Shown: positions 8,111-18,300, counted from the first letter of the stretch. The stretch: 64,000 nt of DNA from Noviherbaspirillum aerium (GCF_008929045.1 NZ_VFAH01000024.1:1-64000); one strand, 5' to 3'. A program made the numbers and translations. The notes: generated from the letters alone by a model not told the origin.

Positions 8111-8848
8111 TTACCGCAATTGACGCCGCAACGCCTCGAAGAAGAGTTCCGACTGCAATCGTTCGGACTGAACCTGACTTGCGACCCTGGCAGCCAATGA
8201 TTCGTCAACCGGGCATAGCTTGAGTCCGGACGACAAGGCGATCACCTGCGCGGCACAGGCGCGTTCCAGATAGTAAAGGTCATCGTAGGCATAATCGATA
8301 CGCTCTCCGCAGACGATCACGCCATGATTGCCGAGAAAAGCGATGTCCGCGCCGTTCATCGCATTGGCAATGCGCTCCCCTTCTCCACTGTCCAGCGCCA
8401 GCCCGTTATAGCGATCATCCACTGCCACTCGTCCGTAGAACCGCATCGCATTCTGTGACAGCGTGGCGTCCAGGGCGCGTGCTTCGGTCAGCGTCAGGGC
8501 AGTCGCGTAAGGCATGTGGGTATGCAGCACGCATTGCTTGCGCGCGATCCGGTGCACGGCCGCATGGATGAACATGGCCGTCGGTTCCACTTCATGACGC
8601 CCTGCGATCTTGTTGCCTTCCTTGTCCACGATCACGATATCTTCTGCACCAATTTCAGACCAGAGCAGGCCCCGCGGATTCAGGAGAAAATGCTCGGTGT
8701 CGGGAATGGCCACGCTGAAGTGATTGCAGACGCCCTCCGCCAGGCCGTGATGGGCGGCGGCACGCAAGGCCAGCGCAAGATCCTGCCGGAGGCGGGTGAC
8801 GGCGGGCGCGTCAAACAAGGTGTTCAGAACCAGTGTGGAAGTTGTCAT
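8111..8848 (-). CDS. Class II aldolase/adducin family protein
   Basis: This 245-residue protein has the class II aldolase fold used by L-fuculose-phosphate aldolase and related decarboxylases. The zinc-binding histidines are visible in VLHTHMPYA (near residue 110) and LGNHGVIV (near residue 180), with the N-terminal GLAEGVCNHFSVAIP substrate loop. Sequence of this type (class II aldolase/adducin domain, about 250 residues, hypothetical substrate) is common as a standalone gene in proteobacteria, so the precise substrate is unknown. The ATG at 8848 (MTTSTLVLN) is chosen; the longer open frame upstream does not look coding. It is divergent from the MATE exporter gene. Confidence 0.85.
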   Translation of the reverse strand: MTTSTLVLNTLFDAPAVTRLRQDLALALRAAAHHGLAEGVCNHFSVAIPDTEHFLLNPRGLLWSEIGAEDIVIVDKEGNKIAGRHEVEPTAMFIHAAVHRIARKQCVLHTHMPYATALTLTEARALDATLSQNAMRFYGRVAVDDRYNGLALDSGEGERIANAMNGADIAFLGNHGVIVCGERIDYAYDDLYYLERACAAQVIALSSGLKLCPVDESLAARVASQVQSERLQSELFFEALRRQLR

Positions 8849-9152
8849 GGCGGCGTGCTTGCACTGAAGGTTGAAGGGAAGGCGATGGAGACCCAAGTCC
8901 GAGGCAACATTAGCATGATTCGCCATGATTTGTTCGCGTATGCCGCTTTCCTGGGAACGCGATGCACGCGCCGCAAAAAGAAGCGAAAATGCCATCCGCG
9001 CGCATCGTCGCATACGGCATATGTCCCGGCGGTGATATCCGGCAGCCGCAGCTGCCTTACCCTGATCCTGTTGCGGCCCTACCGCAGCATCTTTCCCAAT
9101 AACGCAATAACACAACAACGGACCACCGGCACCGACGCGTGCCTGAAGATTC
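8849..9152. other. Divergent intergenic region
   Basis: This 304-base gap holds the promoters of the aldolase-family gene (leftward) and the MATE gene (rightward). The open frame that extends the aldolase upstream through it lacks protein-like sequence. No operator was recognised. Confidence 0.4.
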
Positions 9153-10556
9153 ATGCCCAGCCTTACATCACTGCAAACCGTCAAATCTTCACGAAACGAT
9201 TGGCTGTCGGAATTGAAATCCACAGCGGCACTGGGATGGCCGCTCATCCTGACCAACCTGGCACAGACCATTCTGACGGCAACCGATCTTGCGCTCATCG
9301 GACGTCTCGGTGCCGGCAGCTTGGCCGCGGCAGCGCTGGCGGCGAGCCTGTATCACGCGGTGATGATCTTTTGCCTGGGACTGGTGTCGGCCGTCATCCC
9401 CTTGATATCCAGCACGCTGGGCGCACGGCCGCACGCGGTCAGAGATGTGAGGAGCACGGTCCGGCATGGATTCTGGAGCGCGGCCCTGATCTGCATCCCT
9501 GTGTGGCTGCTGCTCTGGAATGCCGACAGCGTGCTGATCATGATGGGACAACAGCCGGAAGCGGCAAGGCGCTCGCTGGAATTCATGCATACGCTCCAGT
9601 GGGCGCTCCTGCCCTTTCTTTGCTATATCGTGCTGCGCTCCTTCTTCAATGCCATGGAGAAGCCGATATGGACCCTCGCCGTGGCCGGCGTCGCGGTCGG
9701 ATTCAATGCCTTGGCGGCATGGTGCCTGATCTTCGGCAATCTCGGTTTCCCGGCATTGGGCCTGGCCGGCGCCGGACTTGCCAGCTTCTGTTCCAGCCTG
9801 CTGATGTTTACGGGCCTTGCCCTGGTGGTCAGCCGCCATCGACGCTTTCGCCGTTACCGCCTGTTCGGGCATCTGTTCGACCTCGATATCCACAAATTGC
9901 GCAGGCTGTGGCAGCTCGGCCTGCCGATCGGCGCCACCTTTGCCTTTGAAACCACCATCTTTTATGCCGCGGTAGTGATGATGGGCCTGATCGGGCAGAC
10001 GTCACTGGCCGCGCATGCGATTGCGATGCAGATCGCGTCCATCGGTTTCATGGTTCCGCTCGGCTTCGGACAGGTGGCAACGATACGCGTCGGCCGCGCG
10101 TACGGCGCCCGGGATCCGGACGGAGTGGCGCGTGCGGGATGGAGCGCCTACATGCTTGGAGTGGGGTTCATGGTCATCACCGCCAGTGTGATGCTGCTCG
10201 CACCGACCCGGCTGATCGGCCTGTTCATCGATATCGGCGATCCGGCCAATGCGGAGGTGATCGTTCTGGGCATCGGCTTTCTTGCATTGGCTGCCCTGTT
10301 TCAGCTGGCCGACGGAGCACAGGCCGTCTGCGCCGGCATGCTGCGTGGCATCCATGACACCCGCGTGCCGATGCTGCTGGCTGCGTTCGGCTATTGGGGC
10401 ATCGGCTTGCCGCTAGGCGCGCTTCTGGCCTTTGGGCTGGAAATGGGCGGCGCGGGCGTGTGGCTGGGTCTTGCGGCAGGACTGGGCACGGTGGCCTTAC
10501 TGATGACGCGCCGCTGGATTCGGCGCGCGCATCACGCTGCTATTGCGATTCCTTGA
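9153..10556 (+). CDS. MATE family multidrug/metabolite efflux transporter
   Basis: This 467-residue inner-membrane protein has twelve hydrophobic segments in two homologous six-helix halves, as in the NorM/DinF branch of the MATE family. Typical features are GWPLILTNLAQTILTATDLA at the first helix, FGQVATIRVGRAYGARD near the middle (the second-half QxxxxxxG signature) and LLRGIHDTRVPMLLAAFGYWG near residue 395. These proteins expel cationic compounds using Na+ or H+ gradients. The gene ends by overlapping the last 17 bases of the convergent carbonic anhydrase gene. There is no adjacent regulator that would point to a substrate. Confidence 0.9.
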   Translation: MPSLTSLQTVKSSRNDWLSELKSTAALGWPLILTNLAQTILTATDLALIGRLGAGSLAAAALAASLYHAVMIFCLGLVSAVIPLISSTLGARPHAVRDVRSTVRHGFWSAALICIPVWLLLWNADSVLIMMGQQPEAARRSLEFMHTLQWALLPFLCYIVLRSFFNAMEKPIWTLAVAGVAVGFNALAAWCLIFGNLGFPALGLAGAGLASFCSSLLMFTGLALVVSRHRRFRRYRLFGHLFDLDIHKLRRLWQLGLPIGATFAFETTIFYAAVVMMGLIGQTSLAAHAIAMQIASIGFMVPLGFGQVATIRVGRAYGARDPDGVARAGWSAYMLGVGFMVITASVMLLAPTRLIGLFIDIGDPANAEVIVLGIGFLALAALFQLADGAQAVCAGMLRGIHDTRVPMLLAAFGYWGIGLPLGALLAFGLEMGGAGVWLGLAAGLGTVALLMTRRWIRRAHHAAIAIP

Positions 10557-11478
10557 TGAGCCGGCCGGCTGTTGCCTGCACCGGGCGCGCATTCATCGGA
10601 TACAGGCGGGCAAAGATGGCGATCTGCTGCGGTGAAAGCCGGATGGGTTCCTTCATCACGATCCACAGCACTCCCTCGCTGCAAGGCGGCGTGGTGAGCG
10701 ATCCCATATAGGTGTAATACTCGCGACGCTGCGGCAGCAGCTGGCTGGCGTCGAGCGAGACGATGGGCACGAGCGGCTCGTTCACCTCCAGGGGCAGGTT
10801 GTTCCATACCGTCTGGACCACGGCGTTGGAAGCGCCGCTTTCCACCAGCAGCGCCACTACCGCCAGTCGGCCCTCCGCATCCTTGTGAACAAGATGGGCG
10901 ACCATCGGAAAACCGCGCCCGCCTATGGTTTCCTCGGCGGGATGATGGAAATGGAATTGCGTCAGCTCGTAGGTGCGCCCGGTCAGCGAGATGCGGTTGC
11001 CCGCGCCGAAATTCACTTGTACGGTATGCCCGTTGTTGACGACAGTGAACGAGGTGGGCTTGTAATCGAAACCGATCGGCTCAAGCTCAACCTGGATACC
11101 CTCACGGATGTCGATCGGCGACTGCCGGTTGCCAGACTGGCACTTGGCCCAGGCGGGATTGATCTTGCCCCAGCGCTGGGGGCCGGTCTCGCCTTCATAG
11201 CTCCAGCGTTCGACCGGCTCGGCCGGGCGCGCCGTGGCATCCCCGCCTGTGGCGGCTTTTGAACGCGCGCCACCGCGTTCGCGGCGGATTTCCTCCTGCC
11301 GCGCCTTCATGATCGCGGCAACCTCCCGTTCGGTCTGATCATGCCTGGCCCGGATGGCGGCCAGTTCGGCGGCTCGGCCTGCATTGACGGGGGATCCGTC
11401 GGAGCCCGCAAAGCCAGCGGTCGGCAAACAGATCCCCAGGCTCAGTGCTGCGAGTGAAAAAAATCTGTTGTAAGGCAT
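10540..11478 (-). CDS. Alpha-type carbonic anhydrase, periplasmic, with helical N-terminal extension
   Basis: This 312-residue protein catalyses CO2 + H2O to bicarbonate + H+. After a signal peptide (cleavage near AGFAG, residue 24) there is a charged helical stretch at about residues 30-72 (AELAAIRARHDQTEREVAAI) that bacterial alpha-carbonic anhydrases of about 250 residues usually lack. The catalytic domain starts at WSYEGETGPQRWGKI. The zinc histidines are in QFHFHHPAE and MVAHLVHKD, and the GSLTTPPCSEGV segment that lines the active site is intact. The N-terminal extension may mediate oligomerisation. An AGGGACAGG site precedes the ATG. Confidence 0.93.
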   Translation of the reverse strand: MPYNRFFSLAALSLGICLPTAGFAGSDGSPVNAGRAAELAAIRARHDQTEREVAAIMKARQEEIRRERGGARSKAATGGDATARPAEPVERWSYEGETGPQRWGKINPAWAKCQSGNRQSPIDIREGIQVELEPIGFDYKPTSFTVVNNGHTVQVNFGAGNRISLTGRTYELTQFHFHHPAEETIGGRGFPMVAHLVHKDAEGRLAVVALLVESGASNAVVQTVWNNLPLEVNEPLVPIVSLDASQLLPQRREYYTYMGSLTTPPCSEGVLWIVMKEPIRLSPQQIAIFARLYPMNARPVQATAGRLIKESQ

Positions 11479-11663
11479 GTCCTGTCCCTATTGTTCCGGC
11501 AATCATCATTGTTTCCAAGCAACTGCATTTTAGCCTTGTCTTTGGCTTTGTCGAAGAAAAGCGCTTGATGAAACAACAGCCCGGGAATCCACAGGGCACA
11601 ACGGAGATGTCGAAAAGTCAAGGCAATGCCGCGGAGGTACGTCATGCGAGCGCATGGCACGGC

Positions 11664-11720
11664 GCGTCATGCGGCAATCTGTCCGGGTTCGGCAGGCAGG
11701 TAAGAGTGAAACCGCTCTAG
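11664..11720. repeat. Partial copy of dispersed repeat (CGCTCTAG-ended family)
   Basis: The sequence from CGGCAATCTGTC through GGCAGGCAGGT to CCGCTCTAG closely matches the right-hand end of a repeat at 39287-39466. Its terminal CTAG contains the stop codon of the minus-strand phosphoethanolamine transferase gene (TAG at 11717-11719). Confidence 0.6.
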
Positions 11721-13408
11721 TTTCGGCACTTCGCCGTGAAGTCATAGGCCTTGTCATACACTGTGGTGTCGACAGCCAGCATGCCAAGCACCGAATGAAA
11801 CAGATAGTCGTGACTGATCGGCGCATCGGCGTTTCTCTTCAGGCAGTCGGCATCGATGCCGAAGCTCGAGGAAAAACCCGGCGAGAACCAGGCCACCATG
11901 GGTACGCCGGTCTGCTCGCGGGGCGCTATCGCATACGGCAGGCCATGCAGATAAAAACCATTCTCTCCAAGGGATTCGCCATGGTCGGATACATAGACCA
12001 GTGCCGCGTCGTGGGAAGTTTGCGCCTTCAGCCGCGCTATGGCTTGCGCAAGAAAGTGATCCGTGTACAGCAGGGCATTGTCATAACTGTTGACGATTTG
12101 CTCACGGGAACACTTGCCGAGGTCGGCCGTATCGCAGGTGGGAGTAAATTGCCGGAAAGCGTCCGGATAGCGCTGCGAATATGCCGGACCATGGTTGCCG
12201 AGCTGATGCAGCACGATCACAAGATTCCCCTTGTTGCGGTCGAGCTCTGCTTCCAGACCGTCAATCAGGATTTCATCAAGGCAGCGCTCGCCGTTGCAGA
12301 GAGCCGGATCCCGGGCCTGGTCCAGCTGCTGCGATTCCAGGCCGTCGCAGACGCCCTTGCACCCGGATTGATTGTCGCGCCACAAGGTCTTGATGCCGCC
12401 GCGTTCCAGCACATGCAGCAGCGATTCATGGCGATGAATTTTCTTTTCATCATAGTCCTTGCGGCCGAATGGGGAAAACATGCAGGGCACCGAGACTTCC
12501 GTATTGCTGCCGCAGGAAGTCACATGCGGAAAATTGAGAACGCCGAGGCCGGCCAGTTCCGGCGTGGTCTGGCGCGCATAGCCGTTCAATCCCCAGTTGG
12601 CGGCGCGAGCGGTTTCACCCACGACCACAACCAGCAGCGCAGGCTTGCGCCGACCAGTCCAGGACGATCCAAGCCGCGCATCTTCGCCGACCGGGAGACG
12701 GGCGGCATGCTTTCCCGCGTTGTCCGCAAGCAGCACGCCGACGGCGGAGGTCAGATAATTACCCGGCGTGACGAGATAACGGATTTCCTTGTGGTTGCGC
12801 AGCAATGCCGAGGCGTTTTGAAACTGCAGTCCGAGCCCGGCCAGAACAAGCGCGAAACTGCCGATCAGGAGTGCGGCGCGCGCAATGACGGCGACCCGCC
12901 ATGGCCGTTCGGTAATATGTAGGCGCATCATCAGCATGGTCGGCAAGATGCCGAGCAATGCGAGATCCCGCAACAGGGAGAAGGAAAGCAGTTCACGTGC
13001 TTCCTTGATGTCGGTATGAAGGACATTGCGCAGCATGCCCGGGTCGAAGAACACCTTGTAATCCTGCATGTAGTGGACCACGCCAGCGGTCATCAGGAAG
13101 AGCGCGGCAAGGATAGGCTTGGCAGTACGCCGATGCACCACGAGCCCAAGCAACAGGCAGTGCATGGCGGTGACCACGATGAATAATGCACTGCAAAACA
13201 GCCAGGTTGCCGCATGTTCGGCACCTTGGTGCTCCAGTATCGAACGCCAGAACGACTGGTTGCAGAAGACGGTAAAGAACAGGCTGGCCAGGACGATCAA
13301 GCGCTCCGTGCTGATGGCAGGACGAGGCAAGGCGTACGCCGTCGAGCCAAGTGAAGATTGGATTTCGCTGCTTTGCGCAGCTGCCGGAATGAGGTACGGT
13401 TTGAACAC
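11717..13408 (-). CDS. eptA: Phosphoethanolamine transferase (EptA/MCR-like)
   Basis: This 563-residue inner-membrane enzyme probably transfers phosphoethanolamine from phosphatidylethanolamine to lipid A in the periplasm, reducing negative charge and polymyxin binding. Five N-terminal hydrophobic segments (about residues 35-215) are followed by a sulfatase-fold domain. The nucleophile motif VVVVGETARAANWGLNGYA contains the conserved Thr. The segment CGSNTEVSVPCMFSPFGR, the LHQLGNHGPAY motif and VYVSDHGESLGENG metal ligands are all present. It starts with GTG at 13408, preceded by AGGAAGCAGG. No pmrAB-type regulator is adjacent. EptA is favoured over EptB/OpgE because of length and motif pattern; the lipid A substrate is inferred. 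Confidence 0.9.
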   Translation of the reverse strand: MFKPYLIPAAAQSSEIQSSLGSTAYALPRPAISTERLIVLASLFFTVFCNQSFWRSILEHQGAEHAATWLFCSALFIVVTAMHCLLLGLVVHRRTAKPILAALFLMTAGVVHYMQDYKVFFDPGMLRNVLHTDIKEARELLSFSLLRDLALLGILPTMLMMRLHITERPWRVAVIARAALLIGSFALVLAGLGLQFQNASALLRNHKEIRYLVTPGNYLTSAVGVLLADNAGKHAARLPVGEDARLGSSWTGRRKPALLVVVVGETARAANWGLNGYARQTTPELAGLGVLNFPHVTSCGSNTEVSVPCMFSPFGRKDYDEKKIHRHESLLHVLERGGIKTLWRDNQSGCKGVCDGLESQQLDQARDPALCNGERCLDEILIDGLEAELDRNKGNLVIVLHQLGNHGPAYSQRYPDAFRQFTPTCDTADLGKCSREQIVNSYDNALLYTDHFLAQAIARLKAQTSHDAALVYVSDHGESLGENGFYLHGLPYAIAPREQTGVPMVAWFSPGFSSSFGIDADCLKRNADAPISHDYLFHSVLGMLAVDTTVYDKAYDFTAKCRN

Positions 13409-13562
13409 GGTCTGCCTGCTTCCTGTCTGGATGGCGACAAGATAGCGGCGGCGGTGTTATGGCCGCGTCAAGGGCATGTTAAGGATTTGTGAAGAACGGA
13501 TGGAACAAACCGGGAAGTCATGGCAGGGCAAGTCGTGGGATTGACATGAGGCTGCGACACCT

Positions 13563-13598
13563 GCCGGGTCCGGGCTGGATATCCAGCCCGGACCCGGC
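13563..13598. repeat. Perfect 36-base palindrome
   Basis: The 18-base arms (GCCGGGTCCGGGCTGGAT and its exact reverse complement) meet without a loop. It lies 40 bases beyond the stop codon of the minus-strand lipoprotein gene and about 155 bases upstream of the eptA start. No T-run follows, so it is a terminator-like hairpin or a binding site. Confidence 0.75.
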
Positions 13599-13638
13599 AT
13601 CTCCCTGATTTTCCTATGCAGGCATTGCCTGAGCCTGG

Positions 13639-14850
13639 TCAGGTGCCAGGATTGCCGGCGGTCGTGCTTCCTGGCGACAGGCAGGGCCAGATATCGTTGG
13701 CGATGCGCCAGGTACGTTCCGGCATCACGATGATTTCGTTCGCCGGCTGTCCGGCCGGAGCATCGAAGACGCTGATCCTGACCTTCAGATCGCCATTGGG
13801 AAACTTCCTTGGGTCGAACTGCAGGCGGGCCACACGTCCATCGTCCGATACCGTGAAGCTGCCATATATCGGCGTGTAGCCGGCAGGCGGCAAGAGTTCG
13901 ACATTCTTGATCCGCGCGCCCATGACTTCCAGCGTGACCATGCTGCAGACATAGCTGCCGTTCCCCGGCGCGCTGGTAAGCTGGGCGCTGAAGGGTCCCG
14001 GTGGCTGGTTGCCGCCGGGCGACAGGCAGGGCCAGGTATCGTTGGCGATGCGCCAGGTGCGTTCCGGCATCACGATGATTTCATTCGCAGGCTGCCCGGC
14101 CGGCGCATCGAAGGCGCTGATCCTGACCTTCAGATCACCATTGGGAAATTTCCTTGGGTCGAACTGCAGGCGGGCAATCTTGCCGTCGTCGGAGACCGTG
14201 AATTTCCCCAGTATCGGCGTATAGCTGTTCGACGGCAGCAGTTCCACATTCGCGAGACGCGTGCCGCGGATTTCCAGGGTCTGCATGTGGCAGACATAGG
14301 TATTCGTCGCGGGCGCGGAAATCAGGCTGGCCGTGAATTGCGTGCCGCCGCCCGAACTGCCTGGCGATGCGCAGGGCCAGGTATTGTTGGCGATCTTCCA
14401 GGTCCGCGCCGGCATGACCACGATTTCTTCCGCCGGCTGGCCGGCGGCGGCATTGAATGCGCTGATGCGCACCTGCAATTCACCGTTCGGGAAATTTTTC
14501 GGATCGAACTGCGTGCGTGCCGTCGTACCGTCTGCCGACACGGTGAAGCTTGAATAAATCGGCGTATAACTCCCCGACGGCAGAAGCTCGACGTTGCGGA
14601 TGCCGCTGCCTCGCACTTCAAGCGTTGCCGTTGAACAGACATATGACCCGTCCGCCGGCGCGCTGCCGAGCGTGGCACTGAAACCGGAAGCCGCACCGAC
14701 TTCCGTGCCGGCCAGCAAGGTCGAAGCGCCCGCCATCGACGCACTCGGCGACGTATCGCCACCGCCGCCGCCGCATGCGGTCAACATCATCACTGCGGCA
14801 CACATTACCGCTCCCAGTAACCTGGAGGGAGCCAAGGCACGACATTTCAT
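13639..14850 (-). CDS. Lipoprotein with three tandem repeat domains
   Basis: This 403-residue secreted protein has a lipoprotein signal ending LTACGGGGG (lipidation Cys near residue 25). The rest is three consecutive domains of about 115 residues. Each domain has the same order: a YVC...LE(V/I)RG strand, NVELLP.. YTPI, F(T)VS.DG, R.QFDP(R/K)(K/N)FPNG, (L)(K/Q)VRIS, PA(N/E)EI(I)VMP.RTW(R/K)IAN, WPC. Domains 2 and 3 are almost identical at DNA level, a recent duplication. Paired cysteines (YVC and WPC) could form one disulfide per domain. The fold looks like an all-beta Ig-like or carbohydrate-binding-type module. No function can be assigned. The start ATG at 14850 follows AAGGAAG. Confidence 0.8.
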   Translation of the reverse strand: MKCRALAPSRLLGAVMCAAVMMLTACGGGGGDTSPSASMAGASTLLAGTEVGAASGFSATLGSAPADGSYVCSTATLEVRGSGIRNVELLPSGSYTPIYSSFTVSADGTTARTQFDPKNFPNGELQVRISAFNAAAGQPAEEIVVMPARTWKIANNTWPCASPGSSGGGTQFTASLISAPATNTYVCHMQTLEIRGTRLANVELLPSNSYTPILGKFTVSDDGKIARLQFDPRKFPNGDLKVRISAFDAPAGQPANEIIVMPERTWRIANDTWPCLSPGGNQPPGPFSAQLTSAPGNGSYVCSMVTLEVMGARIKNVELLPPAGYTPIYGSFTVSDDGRVARLQFDPRKFPNGDLKVRISVFDAPAGQPANEIIVMPERTWRIANDIWPCLSPGSTTAGNPGT

Positions 14851-15366
14851 TTCCACTTCCTTTCTCATCATTGTGATCAGCAATCGGTCCCTGAACTGTT
14901 CAACTATTCAGCTGTTCATGACTTCGTCTGGAGCCAATACCAGGCCCTAGTCATTCCATCCCATGAGACGCGTCCTTTTTCCGGCTGGCCTCGTTGCGCT
15001 TGCGCTTGCACTCGTTTTCCATGGCGTGGTCATGGATTCCTTCCGTGCGCTGCCAGCCGAAAATGCCATCGCTCCCATCAGTCATGTCATGTCCCGGGCT
15101 GGGTATAAGTTAGTAATCCGTGGCTCGCAAAAGTCTGATATTTCGCAATGGCGCAGGATAAGCAACAGCGTGTGTGCGGCATCGGTAAGCGATCTGTAAG
15201 TGCGCCGACGGCATCTGTATATAAATTCCGTTTGCCTGAAAATTTTTGTGCGATTTATACACACGTCGATAATGTGCAAACTCCGCCATGCCTGCGCTCG
15301 ATATAATCTTTCGCTTGGTCTGCCATTTCCCAATGAAGCGCATTGCGCGCATGAAGTGAGCTGAAA
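14851..15366. other. Intergenic region before the BTAD regulator
   Basis: This stretch separates the leftward lipoprotein gene from the rightward BTAD regulator. One rightward open frame (14963-15199) begins with a hydrophobic segment but has no ribosome binding site and soon loses protein-like character, so it is not called as a gene. Confidence 0.4.
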
Positions 15367-18300
15367 GTGTCGGTTCCTGTTGTCAAATGGAATCCCGGGT
15401 CGTCTGCCGTCGTTCCGCCGCCTGGCGGCCCGGGGCCGGCCGCGCCGCCGCCCTATGCAAAGCTCTCGCGGCCCAGGGTTCACCAAGCCTGCCACCGGCC
15501 GCGACTGTTCGATCGCCTGCATGAGGCATGCCGCGACAATGCAGTCGTCTGGATCAGCTCGCCTCCCGGCGCGGGCAAAACCACGCTGGCTGCCAGCTTT
15601 GTCGCGGTTCACGGACTGCCGCATCTCTGGTACCAGATCGATCGCCAGGATTCGGACCCGGCGACGCTGTTTCACTATCTCGGGCAGGCCGCCCATGCCG
15701 CCTTCGCCGCCGGGCCGCTGGTATTGGATGATGCCGAAGTGGAGACGGCAAGTTATGCCCGCCGTTTCTTTCGCGAGTTCTACAGCATGGTTCCCTCGGG
15801 CTCCGTGATCGTCTTCGACAACCTCCATGAATTCGACTGGGACCATGCCGGCGGCCTGCTGGAAATCGCCTTCAGCGAAATTCCCTATGGCTTGACCGTG
15901 TTTGCCCTTAGCAGGAACGGCCTGCCCGCCCGCCTTTCACGAATGGCGGTGAACGGCCTGCTGAAAACCCTCGGATGGGATGAGCTCCGCTTCGACAAGC
16001 AGGAAGCGGAAGCGCTGCTCGCGCAGCTTCAGCCGCTGATGGCGGTCGAGCCCGCACATCGCGCCCTGCTCGACAAGACGGACGGCTGGGCCGCGGGCAT
16101 CGTCATCCTGCGCGAGGAGTTAAGCCGCGCTGCCATCAATGGCGGCACGGATAGTGTGCATGCCGCCTGCCGCGACGCCATCTTTCACTACTTCGCGGGC
16201 GAAGTCATGGACCGCCTGCCCAGGCCGGCACAGCAGCATTTATTCACGCTTGCCTGCCTGCCTCCGCAAAGTTTCCCTAACACACGACATGATGGGGAGC
16301 AGGCCGCCGCCGACCTGGTAAACCGCCTGTGCGACAACCGCTGGTTCGTCCGCCGCACCGGCGGTCAACCGGAACGTTATGACTTCCATCCCTTCTTCCG
16401 TGAGTTTCTTCAGCATCGGGCACGTCAGCAGCTCGGGCCCGAAGACTATGCAAAACTGATGCGGCAGGCCGCCCATCAGCTGGAAGCCAGGGCGACCGCA
16501 CTGCCGCGCTTCGGCTGCTGCATGAGGCTGGCGACAGCGATGCCCTGGCCAACATGCTTCTTCGCCATGCGGCGAGCATGTGCTTCGGCAACCAGGCCGG
16601 AGCATGGCAGGAATGGACACGGCAATTGCCGGCGACCACCATGGAGGCGCGGCCGTGGCTTTGTTATTGGCTTGGCATATCGTTCATCCAGAGCGATCCG
16701 CCGCTGGCACGGCAATCCTTGCGCAGGGCCGAGCATGCCTTCATCGCCAGCGGCGACGCCGCGTCGGCATTGCTGGCGATGGCGGCCATCGTCGATTGCC
16801 ATTATTGCGAATGGAACGATTTCGCTCCCTTGAAGCGGCTGACGCAGACCATGCTTGGCCGCCTGCGCTCGCTGGACCCGAACGCCATGCCCGCCGAAAA
16901 GGAACTCGTGATACGTTCGCGTATCCTGCTGGGTTTGTATCTGACCGACCTGGAAGCGCCCGATTTCCAGGACAACCTGCGCGAGGTGCTTGACATCCTG
17001 CCCTGCTGCACCAGCGAGAGCGAACAGCTTGCCGCAGGGACCATTGCGCTGCATTGCCTCAACTGGTGCGACGCTGCCGGCGCCCGCAATCTGATCGTGG
17101 CATTGAGTCATCTGATCGACAGCGATGCGATAGCGCCTGCGCACAAGGTTTCCTGGGCGCGCGCCGCTCTCTACCGGCACCAGCTCGATGGCGACCGCGA
17201 TGCCGCCGAGCGCATGGTCGAGCGGATGCGCGGTCTGGCATCGGAAGACGGCGTGCAGCATCTGCGCTTCCATGTGCAATTCCGCATCGGCGTGCAGCAG
17301 CTTGCCAGGCGCGATCTTGCCGCGGCGCGGGCGACGCTGGATCAGGTGCGAACGCTGATGAATCCCCAGCGCAAGCTCGAAGTCGCCTACCAGAAGCTGC
17401 TGGAGGCAGTATACCTGTTGCAGGGCGGTGATCACGGCAAGGCGCGCAAGACCGCCGAAGAGGCCCATGCCGCCGGCGACATGCTGCCGGCCATGCGTTA
17501 TCAGCTCAAGCTTCTGGTCGCATTCTGCGCGGCGCACATGGCCGACTGGGAAGCCGCCTCGCGCTGGGCCGCCGACGCAGTCAGCCATGCTTACGGCCGC
17601 GACAAGGACATCGCCAACGATGCCTGCCTGATGCTGTCGGCATACCGCCATGCATCCCACGGCGAAGCAATGCAGGCCTCGGCCTGCCTGCAGGCGCTGC
17701 TTGCGTCTCAGCGGCAGAAGGGATTGTCGCTGGACCTGTACATCGCTTCCTTTCCCGGCATCTCCGGGCCGCTGCTGTCTCTGGCCATGCGTGAACGCAT
17801 TGAATCCGATTTCGCGCGCCGCCTGATCCTGCTGCATCGCTTGCCGCCCACGGACCGCAGCAACGCACAATGGCCCTGGCCGGTGACCGTAAGAGCGCTC
17901 GGCAGGCTTGAACTCACGGTACAGGGGGAGCAGAAAAATCCCGCCGGCAAAGCCCAGCAACGGCCGATGGCTTTGCTCAAGGCACTGCTGGCTGCAGGTC
18001 CTGAAGGCGCTGCGCAGACACTGCTCGCACGGCGATTGTGGCCGGAAGCAGCCGATGCGAAGCCGGCGCTGCATGTGACGGTGCATCGGCTGCGCAAACT
18101 GCTCGGTCACGAGAGCGCCGTGCTGGTGAGGCGAGGCATCGTGATGCTTGGCGAGGACTGTGTCTGGACCGATGTGGATGCATTGGCGGCAGTGTGCGAA
18201 CGCATCGAGCGCGCGTCCCCGGCGGCGGAGACATCCGTTCTTCGGCAGTACTCGCATGAGCTGCTTGATCTGTATCGCGGCGCATTCTGCGACGGCGACG

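Noticed and set aside
9153-9949. A long plus-strand frame overlapping both aldolase and MATE genes
   Set aside because: It runs in a different phase from MATE, and its sequence lacks any domain.
11654-12922. A 422-codon plus-strand open frame
   Set aside because: Antisense shadow of the phosphoethanolamine transferase gene.
14963-15199. 78-codon rightward frame with hydrophobic start
   Set aside because: No ribosome binding site, and the sequence after residue 35 does not look like protein.
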